Of a DNA stretch of 64,000 nt, positions 54,043 to 64,000 are shown one piece after another (positions within the stretch are counted from its first letter, which is position 1; the number at the start of each line of letters is the position of its first letter). Source of the stretch: Bacillus sp. SKDU12 (GTDB lineage Bacteria; Bacillota; Bacilli; Bacillales; Bacillaceae); assembly GCF_010093085.1 (NCBI RefSeq), contig NZ_MSRC01000006.1:186001-250000 (forward strand), read 5' to 3'. Both the position numbers and the translations under genes were made by a program. The notes beneath the pieces are model-generated. The model worked only from the letters and a program-made list of their open reading frames with translations. It ran no database searches and had not been told where the DNA came from.

Positions 54043-54285
54043 ATGGACTATGCCGATTACGATAAAGCACTGTATTATACTCATCGTTCTCAGTGGGACA
54101 ATTTGCTAATTTTAATGGTGCGTACAGAGGATGATTTGTTATCAAAGCGAATTGAACATTTTTTGCATGCGTATCATTTTGAACAGGATTACACCGTTCT
54201 TGAAAAGATGCTGTATTCCCTTCTCCGTTATATTGATCATGCTACAGAGCTGACATACGAAGATCAATTAGCCCTGCTCACATAA
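54043..54285 (+). CDS. yhdB: YhdB, conserved 80-residue protein
   Basis: An acidic, aromatic-rich helical protein beginning MDYADYDKALYYTHRSQW. It matches YhdB of B. subtilis in length and place. No membrane segment or known domain. AAAGGAG lies 8 nt before the ATG. Its terminator follows directly. In 168 three genes separate yhdB from pgcA; here only 175 bp do. Confidence 0.85.
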   Translation: MDYADYDKALYYTHRSQWDNLLILMVRTEDDLLSKRIEHFLHAYHFEQDYTVLEKMLYSLLRYIDHATELTYEDQLALLT

Positions 54286-54287
54286 AT

Positions 54288-54315
54288 AAATCCCGGCGTT
54301 CAGACGCCGGGATTT
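54288..54315 (+). terminator. Terminator of yhdB
   Basis: AAATCCCGGCGT and its complement around TCAG. Confidence 0.85.
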
Positions 54316-54425
54316 CCTGTGTTAATTGTATCTGTGTCAATACTATAGGGCATAATAGCAAAGAAAAAACGAAGCCCTTTTCTGACAATATGGTGGTCAT
54401 CTGCGGTTACAATTTTTATCTTTAG

Positions 54426-54451
54426 AAAAAGCCGGATCAATGATCCAGCTT
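54426..54451 (-). terminator. Terminator of pgcA
   Basis: On the minus strand AAGCTGGATCA pairs with TGATCCGGCTT (one G-U), then TTTTTC. Confidence 0.8.
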
Positions 54452-54460
54452 ATCCTCGGA

Positions 54461-56206
54461 TTAATTTCTTGTGGCCTCTACAATGTCATCTACCGTCTTC
54501 ATCACATCGTCAGCAAGCGAAGCAAGTCGTTTTTCACTGTCTTCTAATGAGGTTCCTTTTACAGCAAAATAGAATTTGACCTTCGGCTCAGTTCCGGAAG
54601 GGCGAAGGCAGAACCAAGACCCGTCTTCAAGGAAGTATTTCAGCACATTTGATTTTGGCAAGTCGATTGCTTCTTCTTTGTTTTCCTTGAGAAGTGTCCG
54701 TTTGCTTACAGCGTAATCTTCAGCTGTCACAACCTGTTTGCCGGCCATTTTTTGCGGCGGATTTTGTCTGAAGGAAGCAAGAATTGCTTCAATTTGCTCT
54801 GCTCCCTGCTTGCCTTTCAGCGTCAAAGATTTCAGTCCTTCACGATAAAAGCCGTATTCCTTAAAGAGATTGATGAGCGCTTCGTACAATGATATTCCCT
54901 GCTTTTTATAGAACGCGCAAACCTCTACTGCCAAAAGTGCCGCCTGAATGGCATCCTTGTCGCGGGCAAAATCCCCGATTAAGTAACCGTAGCTTTCTTC
55001 ATAACCGAATTGGAAAGTATATTGGCCTGATGCCTCATATTCCTTAATCTTTTCGCCGATAAACTTAAAGCCTGTCAGCGTATCAATCGTATCGAGGCCG
55101 AATGAAGAAGCGACCGCACGCCCGATTTCGCTTGTGACAATTGTTTTGAGAACAACGCCGTTTTCAGGCAGGATGCCTTGTTTTTTCTTTTCAGAAAGCA
55201 AGTAATGAAGCAGCAGCGCACCGGTTTGGTTTCCTGTCAGCACTGTATATTTGCCTTGATCGTTTTTCACCGCGATGCCGAGGCGGTCAGCATCAGGATC
55301 TGTTGCGATGAGAATATCTGCATTCTGCTCTTCTCCAAGCTTAATGGCATATTCGAATGCCGCATGCTCTTCCGGGTTTGGAGAGGTAACGGTAGAGAAG
55401 TCTGGATCTGGCAATTCCTGTTCTTTGACAACCGTTACTTTTTTGTAGCCAAGTGCTTCCAGGCCGCGTCTAACCGGCTTATTCGCAGTTCCATGCAGCG
55501 GCGTGAACACAACATTCACATCTACTTCTTTCGACAATTCAGGGTGAACGGAAATAGACGTCAGTTTTTCTGTATAGACTTTATCAATGTCTTCACCGAT
55601 GATCTTGATTAAGCCTTTTTCTTTTAACGCTTTTTCATCGTCGACTGTGATCGTCAGCTCATTTTCAATCGCGTTTACCTGATTAATGACGATGTCAGCT
55701 TCCTTTGGAGGCAGCTGGCCGCCGTCATCTCCGTATACTTTGTAGCCGTTATATTCAGGCGGGTTATGGCTTGCCGTCACCACAATTCCCCCGTAAGCGT
55801 TCAGCTGTCTGACAGCGAATGACAGCTCCGGCGTCGGCCGAAGCTCATCAAACACATAAGTTTGAATGCCTTGGGTCGCGAGTGTTTTTGCCGCTTCCAT
55901 CGCGAACTCCGGCGATTTATGGCGGGAATCATAAGCAATGACAACGCCCCGTTTTTTCGCTTCCTCACCTTGCTGCGCGATATATGCCGCAAACCCGGCT
56001 GATGCTTTTCGCACCGTGTAAATATTCATTCGATTCGTCCCGGCTCCGATTTCTCCGCGCATTCCGCCGGTGCCGAATTCAAGATTTTTATAGAAGCAGT
56101 CCTCAAGAGCCTGTTCATTCCCCTCCAATTCAGTGAGGCGCTCTTTTAATTCCGGATCTAAATGATCTGTCTGTTTCCATTGTTCATAGCTCTTTCTCCA
56201 AGTCAT
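54461..56206 (-). CDS. pgcA: PgcA (YhxB), alpha-phosphoglucomutase
   Basis: A 581-residue phosphohexomutase converting glucose-6-phosphate to glucose-1-phosphate for UDP-glucose, teichoic-acid glucosylation and glycolipid anchors. The phosphoserine loop [11 protein letters not shown] is near residue 142, metal loop DPDADRLG near 305, sugar-binding GYEESYGYL near 405 and phosphate-binding RPSGTEPK near 515. Normal length. UDP-glucose made from its product also acts on cell size in B. subtilis. Confidence 0.93.
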   Translation of the reverse strand: MTWRKSYEQWKQTDHLDPELKERLTELEGNEQALEDCFYKNLEFGTGGMRGEIGAGTNRMNIYTVRKASAGFAAYIAQQGEEAKKRGVVIAYDSRHKSPEFAMEAAKTLATQGIQTYVFDELRPTPELSFAVRQLNAYGGIVVTASHNPPEYNGYKVYGDDGGQLPPKEADIVINQVNAIENELTITVDDEKALKEKGLIKIIGEDIDKVYTEKLTSISVHPELSKEVDVNVVFTPLHGTANKPVRRGLEALGYKKVTVVKEQELPDPDFSTVTSPNPEEHAAFEYAIKLGEEQNADILIATDPDADRLGIAVKNDQGKYTVLTGNQTGALLLHYLLSEKKKQGILPENGVVLKTIVTSEIGRAVASSFGLDTIDTLTGFKFIGEKIKEYEASGQYTFQFGYEESYGYLIGDFARDKDAIQAALLAVEVCAFYKKQGISLYEALINLFKEYGFYREGLKSLTLKGKQGAEQIEAILASFRQNPPQKMAGKQVVTAEDYAVSKRTLLKENKEEAIDLPKSNVLKYFLEDGSWFCLRPSGTEPKVKFYFAVKGTSLEDSEKRLASLADDVMKTVDDIVEATRN

Positions 56207-56310
56207 GTTCGTCCTCCTATGTATCAGCTTATGCCATTATTTTATATGAAGCGGGTGTCTCTGTCACCTGAGAACCTAAGCTCTGGCGCTTTCGGCATGT
56301 AAAGAGAAAT

Positions 56311-56332
56311 AACGGGCTGAAAGACAGCCCGC
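56311..56332 (-). terminator. Weak terminator of glpD
   Basis: CGGGCTG pairs with CAGCCCG around 5 nt, 7 nt past the stop; the minus-strand T-run is poor (TTATTTCTC). Confidence 0.5.
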
Positions 56333-56338
56333 TATGAT

Positions 56339-58003
56339 TTATTGTTCGAGCGGTACAACCGCATCGTGTAAAAGCTTGTTGAGGTTTTCTGTATGTTTAT
56401 TTTTCGTCTGCTCATCCCATTGGAATCGCTCGCTCATAAAATCAATAACGGCATCTTTATATGTTTTTACCCAATTGATATCAAAAAATAAACGTCCCGT
56501 TCTGCGAACAAAGAAATCAGCAGGTGTCGCGGCCAACTCTTCTTCTATACTGTATTCTGCCTCAGCAAGAATATGAACTGGCAGGCTGCGTTTTGCTGCC
56601 TCGTCCTTCAGCGCTTCCACGCGATTAAAGACGCGCTCGACATTGGAGCCGTATCTGATCGCCAGCTGTTTTGCATCTTTTTCTGGTAAGCCTGCTGCAA
56701 TCCCCTCTTTTGTTTTTGCTGTCACGAAGGACGTAAGATTTTTTGACCCGCCGACGTGCCCGCCTGAGATTGGCATGTCTTTCGTTTTACATGGACCGAA
56801 ATCCTTTTCGCCTTCTTCTTTTAAGCGATCACGCACAAGATCGACGATGTGCTCCGCCATTTTTCTGTATCCGGTCAATTTCCCGCCGGCGATGGTGATC
56901 AAGCCTGAGTCAGATGTCCAAATTTCGTCTTTCCGTGAAATTTCAGAAGGGTCTTTGCCTTCTTCATGAATCAGCGGGCGCAGGCCAGCCCAGCTGGATT
57001 CGATATCATTTGCAGTGATATTCAGTTCTGGGAACATGAAATGAATTGAATTGACGACGTAGTCACGATCCTCAGTTGTCATTCGAGGATGCTCCAGCGC
57101 TTCTTTGTAAACAGTGTCTGTTGTCCCTACGTATGTTTTACCTTCACGAGGAATCGCAAATACCATCCGGCCGTCTGGTGTATCAAAATATACAGCCTGT
57201 TTCAGCGGAAAGACAGACTGGTCAAATACAAGGTGAATGCCTTTTGTATGCTGCAAATGCTTTCCGTTTTTCGAATGGTCTTTTTCTCTGAGCTGATCGA
57301 CCCAAGGGCCTGTCGCATTGACAATTTTTTTCGCATACACTTTATATTCTTTCTTTGTCAGCATATCTTCAATTAATACGCCGACTGCTTTGCCTTTTTC
57401 GTAAAGGAGCTCTTTCACTTTGGAATAATTCACAGGTTCTGCCCCGAATTTGACTGCTTCCTTCATGACTTCGATTGTCAGTCTTGCATCGTCAGTGCGG
57501 TATTCCACATAGTACCCGCCGCCTTTTAAGCCGTCTTTTTTTACTAATGGCTCTTTTTGCAGTGTTTCTTTTGCTGAAAGCATGCTTCTTCGTTCTGATT
57601 TTTTTACACCTGCTAAGAAATCATACACCCTTAAACCGATAGAGGTTGAGAATGAGCCGAATGTGCCGCCTTTATGAAACGGAAGGAGCATCCATTCCGG
57701 CGTCGTGACGTGCGGGCCGTTTTCATAAACGATCGCCCGTTCTTTCCCTACTTCAGCGACCATTTTCACTTCAAATTGTTTTAAATAACGCAAGCCGCCA
57801 TGAACCAGTTTTGTTGATCGGCTTGATGTTCCCGCCGCGAAATCCTGCATTTCGCTAAGCGCGACCGTCATTCCCCTTGATGCCGCGTCAAGAGCTGTTC
57901 CCGCTCCTGTAATTCCTCCGCCGATAATAAATAGATCATATGTTTTTTTCGTCATGTCTGTCAGCATGCGATCTCTTTCAAGACTTGAAAATTGATGTTT
58001 CAT
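56339..58003 (-). CDS. glpD: GlpD, glycerol-3-phosphate dehydrogenase
   Basis: A 554-residue FAD enzyme at the membrane, oxidising glycerol-3-phosphate to dihydroxyacetone phosphate. The FAD-binding motif [19 protein letters not shown] starts near residue 25; [11 protein letters not shown] near 235 and the C-terminal DAO_C domain from about 400 are typical. AAGGAGGAG precedes the ATG. Its leader carries a terminator that GlpP overrides. Confidence 0.94.
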   Translation of the reverse strand: MKHQFSSLERDRMLTDMTKKTYDLFIIGGGITGAGTALDAASRGMTVALSEMQDFAAGTSSRSTKLVHGGLRYLKQFEVKMVAEVGKERAIVYENGPHVTTPEWMLLPFHKGGTFGSFSTSIGLRVYDFLAGVKKSERRSMLSAKETLQKEPLVKKDGLKGGGYYVEYRTDDARLTIEVMKEAVKFGAEPVNYSKVKELLYEKGKAVGVLIEDMLTKKEYKVYAKKIVNATGPWVDQLREKDHSKNGKHLQHTKGIHLVFDQSVFPLKQAVYFDTPDGRMVFAIPREGKTYVGTTDTVYKEALEHPRMTTEDRDYVVNSIHFMFPELNITANDIESSWAGLRPLIHEEGKDPSEISRKDEIWTSDSGLITIAGGKLTGYRKMAEHIVDLVRDRLKEEGEKDFGPCKTKDMPISGGHVGGSKNLTSFVTAKTKEGIAAGLPEKDAKQLAIRYGSNVERVFNRVEALKDEAAKRSLPVHILAEAEYSIEEELAATPADFFVRRTGRLFFDINWVKTYKDAVIDFMSERFQWDEQTKNKHTENLNKLLHDAVVPLEQ

Positions 58004-58037
58004 TATGGCTCCTCCTTGTTGTCACGGTGTGTAAATA

Positions 58038-58096
58038 GAAAAAGAGACCACAACAGCCAAAGTGCATATTTACACTTTGGTGCTGTGGTCTCTCCT
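58038..58096 (-). terminator. GlpP-controlled terminator in the glpD leader
   Basis: A long hairpin: AGAGACCACAGC with its complement, and CCAAAGTG with CACTTTGG, then TTTTTC on the minus strand. The GAGACCACAGC segment recurs in the glpF leader. In B. subtilis GlpP with glycerol-3-phosphate prevents termination here. Confidence 0.85.
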
Positions 58097-58147
58097 CGTC
58101 TCAGGACCGTTCTTATTAACCTGTCATTAGTATATCATACTCTCAGT

Positions 58148-59656
<1,509 letters not shown>

Positions 59657-60481
59657 TTACATATATTTTGAATTTGATAATGTTTTAGCTGAATGTGATC
59701 TCGAATAAACATAGAGTCCTAACAATACCACAACCAATATAACGCTTACAATCCAGAAACTGCTTGTAATGTGCCCTTTAAATGCAGCGTTATAAAATAC
59801 GCCGCCAAACGAGCCGCCTAAAATGGGGCCCGCCACTGGCACCCATGCGTAGTTCCAGTTTGATGATCCCTTTCCCGGTATCGGAAGAAAAGCATGGGCA
59901 ATCCGCGGACCTAAATCACGAGCCGGATTAATCGCATAGCCGGTGGTGCCTCCAAGAGAGATACCGATCGCCACGATAAGAAAACCAACGATTAAAGGGT
60001 TAAGCCCTTCTGTAAATTGATTTGCCCCAATGGCCAAGATGCCCAGCACAAGAACAAATGTCCCGATCACTTCACTTAAAACATTTGCGAAAGTATGCGG
60101 AATGCTGGGACCTGTTGAGAAAACACCCAGTTTGGCAGCGGGATCATCCGTTGACTTCCAATGCGGCAGGTAATGCAGATAGATTATCACCGCACCTATA
60201 ATCGCGCCGATCATTTGCGCCGCAATATAAACCGGAACCTCTTGCCACGGAAAATCCCCCACAAATGCAAGCGCTATCGTTAGCGCTGGATTCAAATGAG
60301 CTCCGCTGATCCCGCCAACCGCATAAGCCGCCATGGCAACACCCAATCCCCATCCAAATACGATAACAATCCAGCCGGACTGGAACGAAAGCGATTTCTT
60401 TAAATTGACACCCGCACAAACACCTGCCCCAAAAATGATAAGCAGCATCGTACCGATGACTTCCCCCCAAAATGCTGTCAT
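59657..60481 (-). CDS. glpF: GlpF, glycerol facilitator
   Basis: A 274-residue aquaglyceroporin with six helices. The two NPA-type motifs are SGAHLNPALT near residue 63 and GYAINPARDLG near 185. The Asp after the second motif marks a glycerol rather than a water channel. It is the first gene of glpFK, controlled by a cre-overlapped promoter and a GlpP-sensitive leader terminator. Confidence 0.93.
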   Translation of the reverse strand: MTAFWGEVIGTMLLIIFGAGVCAGVNLKKSLSFQSGWIVIVFGWGLGVAMAAYAVGGISGAHLNPALTIALAFVGDFPWQEVPVYIAAQMIGAIIGAVIIYLHYLPHWKSTDDPAAKLGVFSTGPSIPHTFANVLSEVIGTFVLVLGILAIGANQFTEGLNPLIVGFLIVAIGISLGGTTGYAINPARDLGPRIAHAFLPIPGKGSSNWNYAWVPVAGPILGGSFGGVFYNAAFKGHITSSFWIVSVILVVVLLGLYVYSRSHSAKTLSNSKYM

Positions 60482-60534
60482 AGCACATTCCCCCTAAAGT
60501 CACGATAAAAAAAGTATGATAGAGAAAAAGAGTA

Positions 60535-60598
60535 TAAAAAAACCACAACAAATGCTTTACGGGTGTGTAGACATTTACCGTAAAGAGCTGCTGTGGTC
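60535..60598 (-). terminator. GlpP-controlled terminator in the glpFK leader
   Basis: ACCACAGCA pairs with TGTTGTGGT and CTTTACGG with CCGTAAAG, followed by TTTTTTT on the minus strand. It shares the GAGACCACAGC motif with the glpD leader. Confidence 0.85.
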
Positions 60599-60634
60599 TC
60601 CGAGTTCTCCATCACAATGTATTAACCTAGTGCA

Positions 60635-60663
60635 ATTGTATCAGTGTATGAAAGCGGTGTCAA
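60635..60663 (-). promoter_or_regulatory. Sigma-A promoter of glpFK with overlapping cre
   Basis: TTGACA (60663-60658), 17 nt, TACAAT (60640-60635). A cre site, TGACACCGCTTTCA on the minus strand (60662-60649), covers the -35 and spacer, so CcpA should block transcription in glucose. The -35 overlaps the glpP stop codon. Confidence 0.85.
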
Positions 60664-61235
60664 TCATCTTCTGTCAAAAAGTTTTCATATTTTTTCCATA
60701 ATTTGGTGTTTGATGTAGTGACAGCAACAGCGCCCGCTTTCAAGGCTTGTTCGACATCCTCTTCCGTACGGATGAAACCGCCCGCAAAGATGGGAATCCC
60801 TGTTTTCTCTTTTATTTCTTGTATGAGTGACGGGACGATGCCGGGCAGCACTTCAATAAAGTCAGGCTTATGCTTGCCGACAAACTCCATACTTTTTTCC
60901 ATCGCGCTTGTATCAAGCAGAAACAGACGCTGAATCGCATATACTTTCTTCTGCTTCGCTTTGGCAATGACGCTTGATCTTGTTGAAATAATCCCAGCAG
61001 GCTTGATGTCTTGGCAAATAAATTCCGCTCCGTATTCATCATGCTTAATCCCTTGAATGAGATCGACGTGCACCATCATGTTCTTTCCGTGCTTTTTTGC
61101 CTCCCTGATCACGCCTTTTAACTGGCCGAGGTGAATATCAAGAATAACGCCATAGGAAAATGAACTGTTCAAAAACTCATCAAATTGCTTCATATTGCGA
61201 ATAGCAGGTAAAATTGGCTGGTTGTGAAAACTCAT
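60660..61235 (-). CDS. glpP: GlpP, glycerol-3-phosphate-responsive antiterminator
   Basis: A 191-residue TIM-barrel-like antiterminator that binds glycerol-3-phosphate and the leaders of glpD and glp[16 protein letters not shown] near residue 60 and the phosphate-binding [26 protein letters not shown] near 152 are conserved. The ATG at 61235 follows AAAGGAG by 8 nt; an in-frame start at 61253 overlaps the site. Its last bases form the -35 of the glpFK promoter. Confidence 0.93.
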   Translation of the reverse strand: MSFHNQPILPAIRNMKQFDEFLNSSFSYGVILDIHLGQLKGVIREAKKHGKNMMVHVDLIQGIKHDEYGAEFICQDIKPAGIISTRSSVIAKAKQKKVYAIQRLFLLDTSAMEKSMEFVGKHKPDFIEVLPGIVPSLIQEIKEKTGIPIFAGGFIRTEEDVEQALKAGAVAVTTSNTKLWKKYENFLTEDD

Positions 61236-61253
61236 CGTGTGCTCCTTTAACAA

Positions 61254-61652
61254 ATCACTTTTTATATGGAATCGACTGAACGCTATCTTCCACCGTTTTC
61301 ATGATAATTGAATCAGACCTTATGATGTCTTGGTGATCTTTCCCTGCCTTCAATATAAAGCCATACAGGATGAGAGTCAATAAACCGCGCCAAGCAACGA
61401 ATTGAAAAAATTCCGAAAGCAGAAAGCTATTCCGCGTGTGTAAAATCCCCGCCTGATTGTCAGGTGTAAGCAGGGAGGGCAAGCATCTGAGCAGACTTTC
61501 ACGGGATGTGATGACGGAGATGTTTGGGCAGGACGCCTAAGGAGTGAGCGGATGTTCTTTTCGTCATTCGTGAGCACCGACGCATAGGGCTGACAACGAA
61601 TGCGAAGGTTTGTCGACATGCAGAAACCCGCCTATATAGGCGGGTTTTGAGA
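61254..61652. other. 399-bp region upstream of glpP where yhxA is found in strain 168
   Basis: In 168 an aminotransferase gene, yhxA (about 450 codons), separates yhcX from glpP. Here there is only a short region. A 75-codon minus-strand frame (61482-61255, TTG start) has one possible membrane helix but no ribosome site, so I do not call it a gene. The glpP promoter should lie in this stretch; I found no strong candidate. The yhcX terminator is at its right end. Confidence 0.4.
61624..61647 (-). terminator. Terminator of yhcX
   Basis: A perfect 24-nt palindrome, AAACCCGCCTATATAGGCGG plus TTT, 5 nt past the yhcX stop. Confidence 0.75.
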
Positions 61653-63194
61653 TTATTTTTTATATTGAATATGATAAATATCACGCCGTCTGTCTTTTAG
61701 CTGACGTACTGTACCGTTTTGGCGCTGTCTTCTGAGAATTTCCAGGTCAACATCGCCGATAACGACCATTTCGATATTTGGGTTTGTTTCACCGACAATG
61801 CCGTCTCTGGCAAACTCAAAATCAGATGGTGCAAAGATGCCTGACTGAGCGTATTGGATATCCATATTTTCCGTTTGCGGAAGGTTTCCAACCGTTCCCG
61901 AGATAACCGTATAAATTTGATTTTCAACCGCTCTTGCCTGTGAACAATATCTGACACGCAGATAGCCTTGGCGGTCTTCTGTACAAAATGGTGTAAAAAT
62001 GATTTTTGCACCTTTATCCGCTGCAATCCGGGCAAGCTCAGGAAATTCAATATCATAACAGACTTGAATTGCGATTTTCCCGCAATCCGTATCAAACACG
62101 CGTACCTGGTCTCCGGCACTGATTCCCCACCATTTGCGTTCATTCGGCGTAATATGCAGTTTATATTGCTTCTCGATTGTTCCATCCCGTCTGAACAGGT
62201 ATGCGATATTGTAAATCTTGCCTTCCTCTTCGACGAAATGAGATCCGCCAACAATGTTGACGTTATACTTCACAGCCAAATCAGTAAATAGGCTGATGTA
62301 ATCTTCTGTATACTCGGTAATTCTCTGTATCGCCAAGCTCGGCGACCGCTCCTCAAGGAATGACATGAGCTGGGTTGTGAAAATTTCCGGAAATACCGCA
62401 AAGTCAGATCTTGCGTCAGAAGCGACATCAACATAGTATTCTACTTGATTTGCAAATTCCTCAAGGGAATAAATTCTCTTCATTTCATATTGAATCACAC
62501 AAATTCTCACAGGGAACGCCGATTTATAATAGCGCTTTGTCTGCTTCGGAAGATAATCGACATTATTCCATTCCATCAGCGTTGCATATTTGATCGAAGC
62601 TGTATCATCCGGAAGATAATTCGGGTTAATCCTCATAAGAGTAAAGCCGTTCATTAATTGAAAAGAAAGGACCGGATCGTAAATTTGGTGGCGTGTCACC
62701 TGTTCAACATACGCTCGCGCAGTCATTTCCTCAGCATATTTATGATAGTTCGGAATTCGCCCGCCTATGATGATGCTTTTCAGATTTAAGCGTCTGGCCA
62801 AATCCTTTCTCGCCTCATATAAACGGTGGCCGATCTTCATTCGTCTGTATTTCGGATCCACCATGACCTCAATTCCGTACATATTTAAGCCATCCGGATT
62901 ATGGTTGGTGATATATCCATCATCTGTAATGTCCTGCCACGTATGGCGATCATCATATTCATCAAAATTAATTAGGAGACTTGAGCACGAACCGATAATT
63001 TCACCTTCAAATTCTGCACAAAACTGCCCTTCGGGAAAATGCTCCAAATGGCTGATTAAATGCTCCCGCTTCCAGGGCTCCATTCCCGGAAAGCAGTCCT
63101 TTTGAAGATCGATAATCTTGTCGATGTCTTTTTCTTCGATATTGCGGATGACCATTTTCTTTTCAAAACGGGTCAAATCTAATTTCTCAGACAA
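61653..63194 (-). CDS. yhcX: YhcX, GNAT domain fused to a nitrilase-family amidohydrolase
   Basis: A 513-residue two-domain protein. Residues 1-205 are a GNAT acetyltransferase-like domain (VMVDPKYRRMKIGHRLYEARKDL near 115). Residues 220-510 are a carbon-nitrogen hydrolase with the Glu-Lys-Cys triad: FPEIFT near 268, KLHITPNERKWW near 345 and IQVCYDIEFPE near 377. The domain union is normal for this family and may couple acyl transfer to amide cleavage; the substrate is unknown. It is 15 nt downstream of yhcW, so the two form an operon. Confidence 0.9.
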   Translation of the reverse strand: MSEKLDLTRFEKKMVIRNIEEKDIDKIIDLQKDCFPGMEPWKREHLISHLEHFPEGQFCAEFEGEIIGSCSSLLINFDEYDDRHTWQDITDDGYITNHNPDGLNMYGIEVMVDPKYRRMKIGHRLYEARKDLARRLNLKSIIIGGRIPNYHKYAEEMTARAYVEQVTRHQIYDPVLSFQLMNGFTLMRINPNYLPDDTASIKYATLMEWNNVDYLPKQTKRYYKSAFPVRICVIQYEMKRIYSLEEFANQVEYYVDVASDARSDFAVFPEIFTTQLMSFLEERSPSLAIQRITEYTEDYISLFTDLAVKYNVNIVGGSHFVEEEGKIYNIAYLFRRDGTIEKQYKLHITPNERKWWGISAGDQVRVFDTDCGKIAIQVCYDIEFPELARIAADKGAKIIFTPFCTEDRQGYLRVRYCSQARAVENQIYTVISGTVGNLPQTENMDIQYAQSGIFAPSDFEFARDGIVGETNPNIEMVVIGDVDLEILRRQRQNGTVRQLKDRRRDIYHIQYKK

Positions 63195-63209
63195 TCTACT
63201 CGCTCCTTT

Positions 63210-63872
63210 CTAGTGTTGTGTGTTCAGCTGATCAAGCAATAGGGCGAGCTCCATCTCTGCCATTGATTCAAGCCTGTGATCATACTTTTCAAACAGTAAG
63301 GCGCCCGTCACTTTATTCGGGACAATCACACACTTCATGCCTGCTCTTTTCGCAGCAATTGACCCATTCACAGAATCCTCAAATGCAAGACATTCCGATG
63401 GCGATATCCCAAGGTTTTTTGCCGCCAATAAATAAAGTTCAGGATTCGGCTTCACTTCTTCTACATCATCTGCCGTTTGGATGACCTCAAAATGATCAAA
63501 CAGGCCGAGTTGCTTCAAATGACCCGACACCCACTTATAATCGGAGCTCGAAGCAAGGCCCACTTTTAAACCTAAATCCTTTGCCGCATTCAAATACGCT
63601 TCAACACCAGGTCTTGCTTTTTCCTTTTCCATGCGTTTCGCAAAGCGTTCTCTTCTCAATGCTGTCAGTTCTTCATGGTTCAGCTTTTCGCCGATCTGCT
63701 CTTCTAAATATTCAAAAGGCCGGAAGCCCGCGGCTGTTCCGATCACTTTTCCCCAAACAGACATAGGAAGGGCTGAGCCATGCTCCTCAAATATTTCCTG
63801 AAGGACTTCATATTCGTGTGTTTCTGTATCTAGAATCAGTCCGTCAAAATCAAAAATTAACGCTTTAATCAC
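63210..63872 (-). CDS. yhcW: YhcW, HAD-superfamily phosphatase
   Basis: A 220-residue beta-phosphoglucomutase-like HAD enzyme. The nucleophile motif IFDFDGLILDTETHE begins near residue 5, the second motif LASSSDYKWV is near 110, the Lys near 140 and CLAFEDSVNGSIAA near 162. A four-helix cap sits between motifs 1 and 2. Substrate unknown. GTG at 63872 follows AAAGGAG by 9 nt; a longer frame to 63905 has no site. Confidence 0.85.
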   Translation of the reverse strand: MIKALIFDFDGLILDTETHEYEVLQEIFEEHGSALPMSVWGKVIGTAAGFRPFEYLEEQIGEKLNHEELTALRRERFAKRMEKEKARPGVEAYLNAAKDLGLKVGLASSSDYKWVSGHLKQLGLFDHFEVIQTADDVEEVKPNPELYLLAAKNLGISPSECLAFEDSVNGSIAAKRAGMKCVIVPNKVTGALLFEKYDHRLESMAEMELALLLDQLNTQH

Positions 63873-63964
63873 TGCGTACAACTCCTTTAGTCCGAATTGG
63901 AACATATGTATACACTCACTATACCCCGAAACATGTCAGCTTTCAAAAAGGAAGGTTTATGTGA

Positions 63965-63993
63965 AGAAAGAGCCTGCACACCGCAAGCTCTTT
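63965..63993. terminator. Terminator-like hairpin at the right edge
   Basis: GAAAGAGC-x-TGC pairs with GCA-x-GCTCTTTC around ACACC. It probably ends a gene beyond the window. On the plus strand AAGGAAGG followed by GTG at 63951 could also open a frame, but the hairpin argues against it. Confidence 0.45.
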
Positions 63994-64000
63994 CATATTA

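Noticed and set aside
61255..61482. A 75-codon frame upstream of glpP with one hydrophobic helix
   Set aside because: TTG start without ribosome site, no family resemblance, and its end runs up to the glpP ribosome site as chance would allow.

Overview
The window is chromosomal DNA of a Bacillus subtilis-group bacterium. Almost every gene can be recognised and placed in the order known for the yhc-yhd-yhe-yha segment of B. subtilis 168, read here in reverse. Translation starts, small genes (sspB, yheF, yhdX, yhdK) and operon overlaps match that map. Protein sequences differ noticeably from what I remember of 168, and some 168 genes are absent (yhxA; yhcY-yhcZ-azr; an intact yheE). A relative such as spizizenii, mojavensis or halotolerans is therefore more likely than 168 itself. 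There is no phage, insertion sequence, CRISPR array, rRNA or tRNA.

Layout. 1-6.2 kb: start of the nuclease-like yhaO (cut by the window edge), the yhaPQ ABC exporter, a 61-residue protein, enoyl-CoA hydratase yhaR and the khtSTU K+/H+ antiporter operon. 6.2-14.6 kb: hemZ, yhaX, yhaZ, yheA, yheB and the ATP-grasp pair yheCD. 14.6-20.4 kb: spore protein gene sspB with a structured leader, yheF, yheG, and the multidrug ABC exporter bmrCD behind its attenuator leader bmrB. 20.4-29.7 kb: nhaX, nhaC, dat, yheN, srtN, yhdY, yhdX, yhdW, the two-subunit fluoride channel yhdVU and the CNNM protein yhdT. 30-37 kb: yhdR, cueR, yhdP (mpfA), plsC, yhdN and the sigM-yhdL-yhdK stress sigma operon. 37-45 kb: yhdJ, yhdI, yhdH, bcaP, yhdF and the divergent citA/citR pair. 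45-54 kb: LysM-NlpC/P60 wall hydrolases lytE and lytF, with phoA, spoVR, ygxB, nsrR, yhdC and yhdB. 54-64 kb: pgcA, the glycerol regulon glpPFKD, yhcX and yhcW.

How the genes work together. Glycerol enters through GlpF, is phosphorylated by GlpK and oxidised by GlpD. GlpP antiterminates at two terminator hairpins that share the same motif, and a cre site overlaps the glpF promoter. PgcA, LytE, LytF, PlsC and SigM all serve the cell envelope. SspB, SpoVR, YheCD and YhaX are sporulation functions. KhtU, NhaC, YhdVU, YhdT and YhdP handle ions.

Most of the window is ordinary core genome; the unexplained signals are in RNA leaders. Both CNNM genes (yhdT and yhdP) carry a stable hairpin between the Shine-Dalgarno sequence and the start codon, and removing the hairpin gives the same 9-nt spacing in both. 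The 5' strand of each hairpin can instead pair with the Shine-Dalgarno sequence. The sspB leader can fold into a closed four-stem RNA with two identical GAGAC loops. A well-formed promoter and a terminator upstream of yhaX predict an RNA of about 225 nt. All of these were read by eye; no folding or database search was run.
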